Source: Martinezella rhizogenes
GTDB taxonomy: Bacteria; Pseudomonadota; Alphaproteobacteria; Rhizobiales; Rhizobiaceae
Reading direction: 5' to 3'
DNA length: 64,000 nt
Assembly: GCA_013322215.1 (NCBI GenBank)
Contig: JAAMEZ010000036.1
Coordinates: 248,001 to 312,000, forward strand
In this document: piece by piece, positions 8,831-16,422 of the stretch
Layout of the letters: every line of letters begins with the position of its first letter
Position numbering within the stretch: position 1 is the stretch's first letter
The notes under the pieces: model-generated
What the model was told of the DNA's origin: nothing
The model's input: the letters and a program-made list of their open reading frames with translations, nothing else
The model's database searches: none
Made by a program: the position numbers and the translations under genes

Positions 8831-9096
8831 CTGGCACCAACCCAGGCGAAGCGAAAGCCGGCAAGTCCCGCGCCGTCCTCGACAAATGAATATTCGAACG
8901 TCGGCGGCATGCATCTCCAACAGGCGCAATTCGAATATTGTGGTAAAATGAGAAAATAACAGTTTTAAACTTCCAGCGCCTGATGTTTACTACGAAAATA
9001 AACCAAGGACAAAGAATATCCAAAGTCACATCAATTTTCATTGAAAGCAAAAACAACATTGGATACATAAATAAAAAACATTGCGTGAGGCCGAAA

Positions 9097-9570
9097 ATGA
9101 AGAAGGAAAATACTACCAGCCACGAAAGGTATATTGAGCTCACGAGCAAGATTGTGTCTGCCTACGTACTTCGCAATGCGACCACGCCGGAAGATTTGCC
9201 GAGGCTCATCATGGAGACTTATTCGGCATTGACAGGCTCTCAGCAGCCTGCGTCGTCAACGGCGGCAGTGGAAAAGCTGTTGAAGCCGGCCGTGCCGATC
9301 AAGAAATCCATAACCGACGACTATCTGATCTGCCTCGAAGATGGTGGAAAATACAAGTCGCTAAAGCGCCACCTGAACAGTAAATATGGTCTCACGCCCG
9401 AAGAATATCGAAGGAAATGGGGCCTGCCCGCGGATTATCCGATGGTTTCGGCCTCTTATGCGGCCACAAGATCGACCTTGGCAAAGAAGGCTCTCCTGGG
9501 CCATACGAAAAACGTAGCCGACATTTCTCCGGCGATCGAACCACCACGGCGCCAACGGAAAGCCGGTTAA
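9097..9570 (+). CDS. Ros/MucR family regulator with degenerate zinc finger
   Basis: A 157-residue Ros/MucR-type DNA-binding protein, the family controlling exopolysaccharide, motility and symbiosis genes in rhizobia. The N-terminal oligomerisation region (YIELTSKIVSAYVLRNATTP) and the C-terminal finger region (YLICLEDGGKYKSLKRHLNS followed by KYGLTPEEYRRKWGLPADYP) are clear. Canonical Ros ligands are Cys-x2-Cys and two His. Here C79 and H92 remain, but the second Cys is D82 and the last His positions are K96/Y97, so classical zinc binding is doubtful. ATG 9097 follows a GAGG site; the preceding ~150 bp are markedly AT-rich, as at MucR autoregulatory targets. Confidence 0.9.
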   Translation: MKKENTTSHERYIELTSKIVSAYVLRNATTPEDLPRLIMETYSALTGSQQPASSTAAVEKLLKPAVPIKKSITDDYLICLEDGGKYKSLKRHLNSKYGLTPEEYRRKWGLPADYPMVSASYAATRSTLAKKALLGHTKNVADISPAIEPPRRQRKAG

Positions 9571-9687
9571 TCCGGATCGTTTCGTCACACGTCATAATCA
9601 TGCGATCCGCCTGCGTGCCAGCATATGACCCGAGCCGGCGCCTCAGGATTTCGCTTGCCGGCCCGGATGCGGCTGGCATCGCACCCA

Positions 9688-10959
9688 TCAGGAGGTCTCA
9701 ATTGTTCTGGCGTTGACGGTGATCGCGTGGCCGGCAAACCAGCCGTTGATCGCAGCACCGAGACCGAGCAGCAGGAATAGGACGGAACTCCAGGCAAAGC
9801 TTCCAGTCCAACCGTGGATCATGCCGACGACGAGCGGGCCGATCGCGGCAAGCAGGTAACCCACGAATTGCGCCATGCCGGAAAGATGCGCGGCGACATG
9901 CGCATCGGGCGAACGCAATACGATGACGGTCAGCGCAACCGCGATCAATCCGCCCTGCCCGATGCCCTGGAGCACAGCCCAGAACCAGACAGTCCAGAGC
10001 GGGGCAAACAGCAGACCCAGCAAGGCAACGACGGCAATTATGCAGAGGATGACATTGATCGCGCGCTGATCCTTACCCTTGACAGCGATATGAGGCGCCA
10101 CCAAGCAGGCGGCCGCCTGCACCATGACCGAGGCAGATACGATGACGCCAGCCGTCACACCGTCGAGACCACGTTCACGCAGAATGGGTACCAGCCAGCC
10201 GAAGACGCAATAGGCAAGCGCCGATTGCAGCCCCATGAAAAGCGTCACCTGCCAGGCGATGCGGTCTCTCCACAAACCAGTAACACGAAAGCCGGTACGC
10301 CGCGCCTGGCTGCGCGCTCCGATTACCTGCGGCAGCCAGAGAAGCCCGACGGCAAAGGCAGGCAAGGCCCAGACGGCAAGCGCGCCGCCGAGCGAGTCAC
10401 CGAGAGCATGTTCGACAGGAAGCGTAAAGCCGGCCGCACTCGCAGCTCCCGCGCATAGCGCCATCGTATAGCAACCCGTCATGAGCGCCGCCTTATCGGG
10501 AAAATCGCGCTTGACCACACCCGGCAAGAGTACATTGCCGATAGCAATGCAGGCGCCGGCCAATGCGGTGCCCAAGAACAGCAGCGAAATCGACGAAAAG
10601 CCACGCAATGCCGTGCCCAGTGCAAGCAGGAAAATGACGCCGAGCAGAACGCGCTCGGTTCCCACGCGCTGCGCGAGCCTTGGGGCGAGCGGCGAGAACA
10701 ATCCCATGCAGATGACGGGCAAGGTCGTCAGAATACTGGTACCGAAGGCGGAAACGCCAAGTCCGGTCCGTATCTCCGGCAAAAGCGCCGATGCGCTTGA
10801 AAAAACCGGCCGCAGATTGAAAGCGATGAGCACAAGGCTTGCACCCAGCAGAAACCTGCCGATCGGCGACTTGCCTCCATGCGGCAGCGGTGCCGGAATC
10901 TCATCGGCCTCGGCATCGATCAATTCGATGGAAGCAGGATTTTGCGAGGGCATGGTCAT
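9688..10959 (-). CDS. CynX/NimT family MFS transporter
   Basis: Twelve-helix major facilitator of 423 residues with a cytoplasmic N-terminal extension (about 35 residues, acidic). The first helix contains LVLIAFNLRPVFSS and the following loop LLPEIRTGLGVSAFGTSILT, typical of the CynX/NimT group (cyanate and 2-nitroimidazole transporters). The direction of transport and substrate are not evident. Its start codon overlaps the stop of the upstream GntR regulator by 4 bp (ATGA), so regulator and transporter form a bicistronic, translationally coupled unit; autoregulation of the pair is likely. Confidence 0.88.
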   Translation of the reverse strand: MTMPSQNPASIELIDAEADEIPAPLPHGGKSPIGRFLLGASLVLIAFNLRPVFSSASALLPEIRTGLGVSAFGTSILTTLPVICMGLFSPLAPRLAQRVGTERVLLGVIFLLALGTALRGFSSISLLFLGTALAGACIAIGNVLLPGVVKRDFPDKAALMTGCYTMALCAGAASAAGFTLPVEHALGDSLGGALAVWALPAFAVGLLWLPQVIGARSQARRTGFRVTGLWRDRIAWQVTLFMGLQSALAYCVFGWLVPILRERGLDGVTAGVIVSASVMVQAAACLVAPHIAVKGKDQRAINVILCIIAVVALLGLLFAPLWTVWFWAVLQGIGQGGLIAVALTVIVLRSPDAHVAAHLSGMAQFVGYLLAAIGPLVVGMIHGWTGSFAWSSVLFLLLGLGAAINGWFAGHAITVNARTIETS

Positions 10960-11630
10960 GACATAAGCAACCGATCAAGAGTAGCAACGATGGGGGCCAT
11001 GAAGCGGCGCACAGCTCTATCGGCCGCTTCGGGATTGCCGGCTTCGATGGCATCGACAATGGCGATATGCGCCTGCATATCCGGCTCGGGAATGTCCTCG
11101 CCGAGCGTCGCTTCGATGGTTTCGGCAATCGAGAGAGAGAAGAACTCGTAGATTTCGATCATGGCCCTGTTCTGCGAAGCCGCGACGACAGCCTTGTGGA
11201 AGGCAAGATCACGCTCGATGAATATGGCCTTGTCGCCGGCATAGTTGCCCCGGGCAACCAGCAGGGCACGCAATTGCAGAACGACCTCCGGCGAGCGGCG
11301 AAGAGCTGCAAGCCGTGCAGCCTCAACCTCCAGGGCAAGCCGGGCCTCGAACTGGTCCCTCAATCCGGCACGGCGCGCCATGTCCAGCGGCAGGCTGACA
11401 TCCGTGTTCGACAGAACATAAGTACCTGACCCCTGCCGCGTCTCGAGATAGCCCTGAGACACAAGGACCCTCACTGCTTCGCGAACCGTGCCACGGCTGA
11501 CAGAGAGCATGGACGAGAGGGAGGCTTCGTTCGGCAGCTTTTCGCCGACGAGCCAGCGACGGCTTGTAATTTCGCTGCGAATTGCCTCAACGGCCGTCTC
11601 CGCAAGCGTCATTTTGATCAGGGCGCGCAT
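10956..11630 (-). CDS. GntR family regulator, FadR/FCD subfamily
   Basis: A 224-residue regulator. The N-terminal GntR winged helix spans residues ~8-72 (EAIRSEITSRRWLVGEKLPN, then LSVSRGTVREAVRVLVSQGY, then GSGTYV), and the C-terminal all-helical FCD domain carries the metal/ligand His residues (ERDLAFHKAVVAAS, and AHIAIVDAIEAG). It overlaps the CynX-type MFS gene by 4 bp. A perfect 17-bp palindrome 15 bp upstream of the start is a strong candidate operator. FCD regulators usually bind small carboxylates, which would be the likely MFS substrate. Confidence 0.92.
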   Translation of the reverse strand: MRALIKMTLAETAVEAIRSEITSRRWLVGEKLPNEASLSSMLSVSRGTVREAVRVLVSQGYLETRQGSGTYVLSNTDVSLPLDMARRAGLRDQFEARLALEVEAARLAALRRSPEVVLQLRALLVARGNYAGDKAIFIERDLAFHKAVVAASQNRAMIEIYEFFSLSIAETIEATLGEDIPEPDMQAHIAIVDAIEAGNPEAADRAVRRFMAPIVATLDRLLMS

Positions 11631-11644
11631 GATAGGATTTCATC

Positions 11645-11661
11645 AAGTCATCAGATGACTT
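11645..11661. promoter_or_regulatory. 17-bp palindrome, candidate GntR/FCD operator
   Basis: AAGTCATC and GATGACTT flank a single central A, giving a perfect inverted repeat beginning 15 bp upstream of the GntR start codon. Size, symmetry and position match operators of FadR-type regulators. Binding by the product of the adjacent gene is inferred. Confidence 0.55.
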
Positions 11662-11721
11662 TATCATTTAATCAATCGACAGCCTTCCGTCAATCACATT
11701 TTCAGCGAGACGAATAATCGG

Positions 11722-11853
11722 TTAGCCAGGCGATATGGCGGCTCCGGCGAAACCGAAAGCGAAGATGGCGAGCATGCCCATCCGAATGGTCAGGCCACGG
11801 AAAACATCAGGAAGAAGGCAGATCATTGGCAGGTCGAGGATCTGGCAAATCAT
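11722..11853 (-). pseudogene. Remnant of an MFS transporter N terminus
   Basis: A 43-codon reading frame ends at a TAA at 11722. Its last 30 residues (LPDVFRGLTIRMGMLAIFAF, then GFAGAAISPG, then stop) read as the amphipathic start and first transmembrane helix of an MFS protein. They resemble the start of the neighbouring sugar-efflux gene (SPLYRGATLALFLSGLATSA). Nothing MFS-like follows the stop. I read it as a gene fragment left by deletion or recombination. A genuine one-helix small protein cannot be excluded. The rest of the 312-bp gap between the flanking genes shows only the GntR palindrome. Confidence 0.45.
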
Positions 11854-11942
11854 CCGAAATCAGGATGAAGGACTTGCAGGAGGTTTGCTGCAACCCCGAA
11901 AGCTGCCGAAGTGAAGTGATACCTTCCTGTGGTAGGAAACCC

Positions 11943-13184
11943 CTATTTGATGGCGCCCGAGCGGGCCATCACGGCGAGACCGATCGCTGCTGCCAGAGAA
12001 AATGCCGCCGGAAGGTAAAAAACATTCGGAAGCCCGAGATAGGCAACACCGATACCTCCAACGCCGCCGCCAAGCGCACTGGCAAGGGCAGACGAACTCA
12101 TGAAGATCGCCGAAGCCGTCGCAACCGCATTCGGAAGCAGCCTTTGGGCAACGATCAGCCCGAGGACCATATAGAGCCCCCAGACACCGCCCATCAGGAT
12201 CTGGCCGGCAAACATGCCCATAGCCGTCGGCCAGGCGGCAAAACAGAGGTTGGCCATGACGCCGCAAATGGCGGCGATGCACATCATCCATAGAATGCCG
12301 ATCCGTCGTGAAAGCAAGACACTGAACGGCATCAGAATAAGCTCGATGAATGGCTGCGTTCCGATCACCGATCCTTGAATCGAGGGATCGAGCTTGAGCT
12401 GGTCCTGCATGTAGAGCAGCAGGAATCCGTATTTGATCGGCTCGCCGGCATAAACGAGAACGTAAAGACCGGTGAAGGCCAAGAGCGGCAGCATTTCACT
12501 CCAGCTGACCGGCGCGACCGCATCGGTCTTTTTATCGGCTCGCCGCCCCGGGCCAGCCAGCGCCTGTTGGGCTCCAAGCGGAATGATCTGCGCGAGGAAA
12601 CAGATCGCGGTTCCCCAAAGCATGGCGCGAAGCCCGATTTCAACGGCAAACCAGGCGCCGAGAAACGGCCCGATGACCCATCCGGCCGTCAAGGCCATTC
12701 GGATGATCGCGACCACGCTATCGTTAGCGCCGGTTCCTTTCGCTTTGAGATCGTCATGAATGGCAGTGAACAGCTGCGATGTGGCCGATCCCGAAAAGCC
12801 TAGAATGACGGTGCCGATCACGAACGGCATCCATGGCTTGGTGGAAAGGGCGATCCCCGCCCAGCCGAGAGCGCCGGCGATAGCGCAAAGCCGGAAAAGG
12901 CTTAGACGCCTGCCGCTTCTGTCGGAATAGCTGCCGACGAGGTAGCCGGCGATCGGCGCCGTCAGACCGGTCAGATAATAGAGCCCTGCCACAGGCAAGG
13001 ACGCCCCGAGTTCCTTTACAAGAAAGAGGACGATCTGCGGCAGAGAAGCGGATGTCGCAAGGCCGGAGAGAAACAGCGCAAGCGTCGCGCCGCGATAAAG
13101 CGGAGAAGCCCACACCTGCTGGATTGCAGTTGCTCTGCTGGGGGTCGCCAAGGATTGCGCGTCCATAACCCTATCGTCCGTCAT
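11943..13184 (-). CDS. MFS sugar efflux transporter (SetA/SetB-like)
   Basis: Major facilitator of 413 residues with 12 predicted helices. The N-terminal region (LYRGATLALFLSGLATSASL, then LFLVKELGASLPVAGLYYLT) and loop 2-3 (GSYSDRSGRRLSL) match the sugar-efflux SetA/SetB/SotA group, which exports sugars and analogues such as IPTG. Residues ~205-215 form a charged central loop (GPGRRADKKTD). It lies 222 bp downstream of a GntR/FCD gene on the same strand; co-regulation is possible but not shown by overlap. Confidence 0.85.
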   Translation of the reverse strand: MTDDRVMDAQSLATPSRATAIQQVWASPLYRGATLALFLSGLATSASLPQIVLFLVKELGASLPVAGLYYLTGLTAPIAGYLVGSYSDRSGRRLSLFRLCAIAGALGWAGIALSTKPWMPFVIGTVILGFSGSATSQLFTAIHDDLKAKGTGANDSVVAIIRMALTAGWVIGPFLGAWFAVEIGLRAMLWGTAICFLAQIIPLGAQQALAGPGRRADKKTDAVAPVSWSEMLPLLAFTGLYVLVYAGEPIKYGFLLLYMQDQLKLDPSIQGSVIGTQPFIELILMPFSVLLSRRIGILWMMCIAAICGVMANLCFAAWPTAMGMFAGQILMGGVWGLYMVLGLIVAQRLLPNAVATASAIFMSSSALASALGGGVGGIGVAYLGLPNVFYLPAAFSLAAAIGLAVMARSGAIK

Positions 13185-13406
13185 AACCGGTTGTCGACAT
13201 GCCTTTCCCGGTCGAGCGGCACAGAATCGCCCTGATCGATTGCAGCCAAGCCGAGGTTTGCCGCCCGATCGAAATCACGCCTTCATCCGGGGTGCGGCCT
13301 ATCCTTCCGTCAAAGCTGCTGAAGACGCAAATGGTTGCATCGAGCTTTGACCCTCCGGGCGCGGATTGTCCACATCATTCATCATATCAATGGCGGCGAC
13401 AGTACT

Positions 13407-14099
13407 TCAGCCAGGCATCGCTCTCGAATAAGCAGCCAGGATGAAGCGTTCGGCCTGGAACAGGTATTTCTCCAGAGCGTCGGCAGCACCCGCCGGCGAT
13501 CCCTCCTCCAGATGCGAAAGAATGGTGGCATTTTGGCCGACATAGGGTGCATGCAGATATTCGGGATCACGGATCAGGCCAAAGACGAGGCGCAGCTCCA
13601 GCGAGATCTGCGCATAGAAGGCAGAGAGCCTGGGACTGTCGGCAAGCTCGACGATCGCGGCATGAAAGGCGATATCGGCGCTGCCGACCTCCAGCCATTC
13701 GCCGCGATCACGATGCTGGACGGCAGCCTCGATGGCGGCGCGCATCTTGTCGACGCTCGGGTGACGGTGATGTGCATTGGCAAGCGCCGAACACTCGATC
13801 AGCCGGCGAATATGGAAGATATCCATGATCGTCGAGATGCTCGGCGTGGAAACGAAGACGCCGCGATTGGCTTCGTGGCGCAGCACGCCCTCTTTCGTCA
13901 GCAGCCGGAAGACTTCGCGCAGCGTATTGCGCGAGACCTGCAGCTCCTCGCAAAGAGCTGCCTCGGACAAATGGCTGCCCGGCGACAGCGTACCGCTGAT
14001 CACGCGCTCCCGGATGCGCGCAGCCGTCAGTTCCGCCAGGGTCTGCCCCGTCTCTGCGACGGCTGTCGGCTCGATGCTCGCAAGATTTGTCTGTTTCAT
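13407..14099 (-). CDS. GntR family regulator, FCD subfamily
   Basis: A 230-residue regulator with an N-terminal GntR winged helix (AARIRERVISGTLSPGSHLS, then LCEELQVSRNTLREVFRLLT, ending in NRGVFV) and a C-terminal FCD domain with His-containing ligand motifs (ADIAFHAAIVELA, NATILSHLEEG). It is transcribed away from the peptide-ABC operon that starts at 14552 and toward the sugar-efflux gene, so it may control either. The intergenic region holds a 13-bp palindrome suited to this class. Confidence 0.9.
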   Translation of the reverse strand: MKQTNLASIEPTAVAETGQTLAELTAARIRERVISGTLSPGSHLSEAALCEELQVSRNTLREVFRLLTKEGVLRHEANRGVFVSTPSISTIMDIFHIRRLIECSALANAHHRHPSVDKMRAAIEAAVQHRDRGEWLEVGSADIAFHAAIVELADSPRLSAFYAQISLELRLVFGLIRDPEYLHAPYVGQNATILSHLEEGSPAGAADALEKYLFQAERFILAAYSRAMPG

Positions 14100-14551
14100 T
14101 TGCTCTCCCGGCGCCTGCGCTCAATCGTCCCCGATGCCTGCCTGTATCAAGCATTTACTGGAAAGCGAGTAGCGATCCCATGCTTGTCTGCGGCTGTCGA
14201 GCTGCCCAGCGGAAAAGTCCGTTGGACGATTTTGTACAGGTTTGTTCCCATTTTTGATTGGCAATACGAAAATTGTTGAACAATATAGACCAGATTGTTG
14301 TTTGATGCTATCTCATGCCCTAACAAATATAATGGGAACGCAGATACAGATGTTCATGAGACGCCTGTTTTGTAGAAAAACATCGCCTGCTTTTGCCGGG
14401 CTGCAGCGAGTATCGGCATGAGCATGCTACGATCCGGCCCTGACGGCAATCGCGGCGAGCGCATCTGCATGATCGATATGATCGATGCAAAATGTGACAC
14501 GGCTATCGTCCCGGATGCCATGAACGACCTGCCCAATACCGAGGTAAGCGC
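14100..14551. other. Intergenic control region upstream of the peptide-ABC operon
   Basis: About 450 bp between a GntR gene (minus) and the ABC ATPase gene (plus). It holds the palindrome at 14272-14284 inside a locally AT-rich stretch (14220-14340) likely to contain the divergent promoters, and a short reading frame at 14418-14555. No RNA gene or repeat was recognised. Confidence 0.6.
14272..14284. promoter_or_regulatory. 13-bp palindrome ATTGTT-N-AACAAT
   Basis: A perfect inverted repeat with a one-base centre, in the AT-rich divergent region. The size fits a GntR/FCD operator, and the FCD gene starting at 14099 is the nearest regulator. A related ATTGTTGTTT segment follows 12 bp later. 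Assignment is by inference. Confidence 0.4.
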
Positions 14552-14555
14552 ATGA
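14418..14555 (+). CDS. Possible small ORF coupled to the ABC ATPase gene
   Basis: A 45-codon frame (begins MSMLRSGPDGNRGERICMID, ends NDLPNTEVSA) whose TGA overlaps the ATPase start as ATGA, the arrangement of translationally coupled genes. It has no recognisable domain and no strong ribosome site. It could be a leader peptide, the tail of a degraded gene, or chance. Low confidence. Confidence 0.25.
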   Translation: MSMLRSGPDGNRGERICMIDMIDAKCDTAIVPDAMNDLPNTEVSA

Positions 14556-16378
14556 CGAATGCTGCAGGCGACAACAAACCGCTCCTGTCTGTAGCGGATC
14601 TGACCGTGCGGTTTGGCGAAAACCGCGTGGTCGAGGGGCTTTCCTTTTCGGTCGAACCAGGCAGAACCCTCGCGGTCGTCGGCGAATCCGGCTCCGGCAA
14701 ATCCGTGACCTCGCTTTCGATCATGCGCCTTGCCGATATGATGGGTGCACGCTTCGAGACCGGCAGCATCCTCTTCAACGGCAAAGACCTGCTGAAGCTT
14801 CCGCAGAAGGACATGCGCGCAGTTCGCGGCAAGGAGATCGCCATGATCTTCCAGGAGCCGATGACTTCGCTCAACCCAGTCTTCACCATTGGCGACCAGA
14901 TCTGCGAAGTCCTTCTTCTTCACGAGAAGGTCGGCAAATCCGCCGCCATGGCCGAAGCCCGGCGCTTGCTGGAAATGGTGCGCCTACCGGACGCAGCGGC
15001 ACTCCTGAACCGCTATCCGCATCAGCTATCCGGCGGCATGCGCCAGCGCGTCATGATCGCCATGGCGCTTGCCTGCCGACCGAAGCTCCTGATTGCCGAC
15101 GAGCCGACAACCGCCCTCGACGTCACGATCCAGGCACAGATCCTCAACATCATGCGGGATCTGCAAAAGGATCTCGGCATGGGCATGATCTTCATCACCC
15201 ACGACATGGGCGTCGTCGCAGAAATGGCCGACGACGTTGTGGTCATGTGGAAAGGCAAGAAGGTCGAAGAAGGCCCGGTTCGCGAGATATTCGGCAATCC
15301 CAGGCACCCCTATACGAAGGCGCTTCTGGCAGCCGTGCCGAAGCTCGGCAGCATGACCGGCCAGGATTTTCCGAAACGCATGCCGCTGACTGTTCTCGAT
15401 GGTGGCGAGCCCAAAATCGTCGGCGAGGAGCGCATTCAGAACACCGCCCGCTACGATCAGCAACCGCTATTGTCCGTTCGCGATCTCTTCGTACGCTTTG
15501 ATATCAAAAAGAATATATTCGGCCAGGTCACGCATCGCTGCAGTGCCGTCCAGAAGGTCGCTTTCGACATTCACCCCGGCGAGACGCTGGCGCTTGTCGG
15601 TGAATCCGGCTCCGGCAAATCGACGATCGGCCGCACGATCCAGCAATTGCAGAAGGCTTTGTCGGGCGAAATTACCTTCAACGGCAAGAGCTTCGCCGCC
15701 ATGTCGCAGCTCGAGCGCTTCCGCCTGCGGCGCGACGTGCAGTATATTTTCCAGGATCCCTTCGCTTCGCTCGACCCGCGCAAGACTGTGGGATTCTCGA
15801 TTGCGGAACCGATCAACACCCATGGCATCATCTCCGGATCGAAAGAGGTTCGCCGCAGGGTGGACGAGCTTCTCGAACGCGTCGGTCTGACGTCTGCCCA
15901 TGCCGATCGCTATCCGCATGAGTTTTCCGGCGGCCAGCGCCAGCGTGTCTGCATTGCCCGCGCGCTTGCCTCCGATCCGAAACTCATCATTGCCGATGAG
16001 GCGCTTTCCGCTCTAGACGTCTCGATCCAGGCCCAGATCATCAATCTCTTGATGGATCTGCAGGCGGAGCGCGAGCTCGCCTATCTGTTCATCAGCCATG
16101 ACATGGCGGTGGTCGAAAAGATCAGCCATCGCGTCGCCGTGCTCTACCTCGGCCAGATCATGGAGATCGGCAGCCGCCGTCAGGTCTTCGAAACACCGAT
16201 GCACGCCTATACGCAGCGCCTGATCTCGGCCGTGCCGATCGCCGATCCGACACAGGAGCGCAAAACCGCCCTCATCGAGGGTGAGATCCCCAATCCCGTC
16301 CGTCGCGTCGGCGATGAGCCGCCGATCCTGGCTCACGAGGAAATCACTTCAGGCCACTTCATCGCCAAGAGCGCCTGA
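14552..16378 (+). CDS. Peptide ABC transporter, fused double ATP-binding protein
   Basis: A 608-residue protein with two complete ABC ATPase domains of the oligopeptide (DppD/DppF, OppD/OppF) type. Each has its own Walker A (GESGSGKS twice), signature (LSGGMRQR and FSGGQRQR), Walker B (LLIADEPTTALD; LIIADEALSALD) and H-loop (ITHDMG; ISHDMA). After each half is the Opp-type C-terminal extension (NPRHPYTKALLAAVP; TPMHAYTQRLISAVP). It powers the importer formed with the binding protein and two permeases downstream. The substrate is probably a peptide, given the M14 peptidase at the end of the operon. Fused double ATPases of this kind are common in rhizobia. Confidence 0.95.
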   Translation: MTNAAGDNKPLLSVADLTVRFGENRVVEGLSFSVEPGRTLAVVGESGSGKSVTSLSIMRLADMMGARFETGSILFNGKDLLKLPQKDMRAVRGKEIAMIFQEPMTSLNPVFTIGDQICEVLLLHEKVGKSAAMAEARRLLEMVRLPDAAALLNRYPHQLSGGMRQRVMIAMALACRPKLLIADEPTTALDVTIQAQILNIMRDLQKDLGMGMIFITHDMGVVAEMADDVVVMWKGKKVEEGPVREIFGNPRHPYTKALLAAVPKLGSMTGQDFPKRMPLTVLDGGEPKIVGEERIQNTARYDQQPLLSVRDLFVRFDIKKNIFGQVTHRCSAVQKVAFDIHPGETLALVGESGSGKSTIGRTIQQLQKALSGEITFNGKSFAAMSQLERFRLRRDVQYIFQDPFASLDPRKTVGFSIAEPINTHGIISGSKEVRRRVDELLERVGLTSAHADRYPHEFSGGQRQRVCIARALASDPKLIIADEALSALDVSIQAQIINLLMDLQAERELAYLFISHDMAVVEKISHRVAVLYLGQIMEIGSRRQVFETPMHAYTQRLISAVPIADPTQERKTALIEGEIPNPVRRVGDEPPILAHEEITSGHFIAKSA

Positions 16379-16422
16379 GCGACCGCCAACCGAAATATCG
16401 ATCTGAAGAGGAAACAGGTTCA

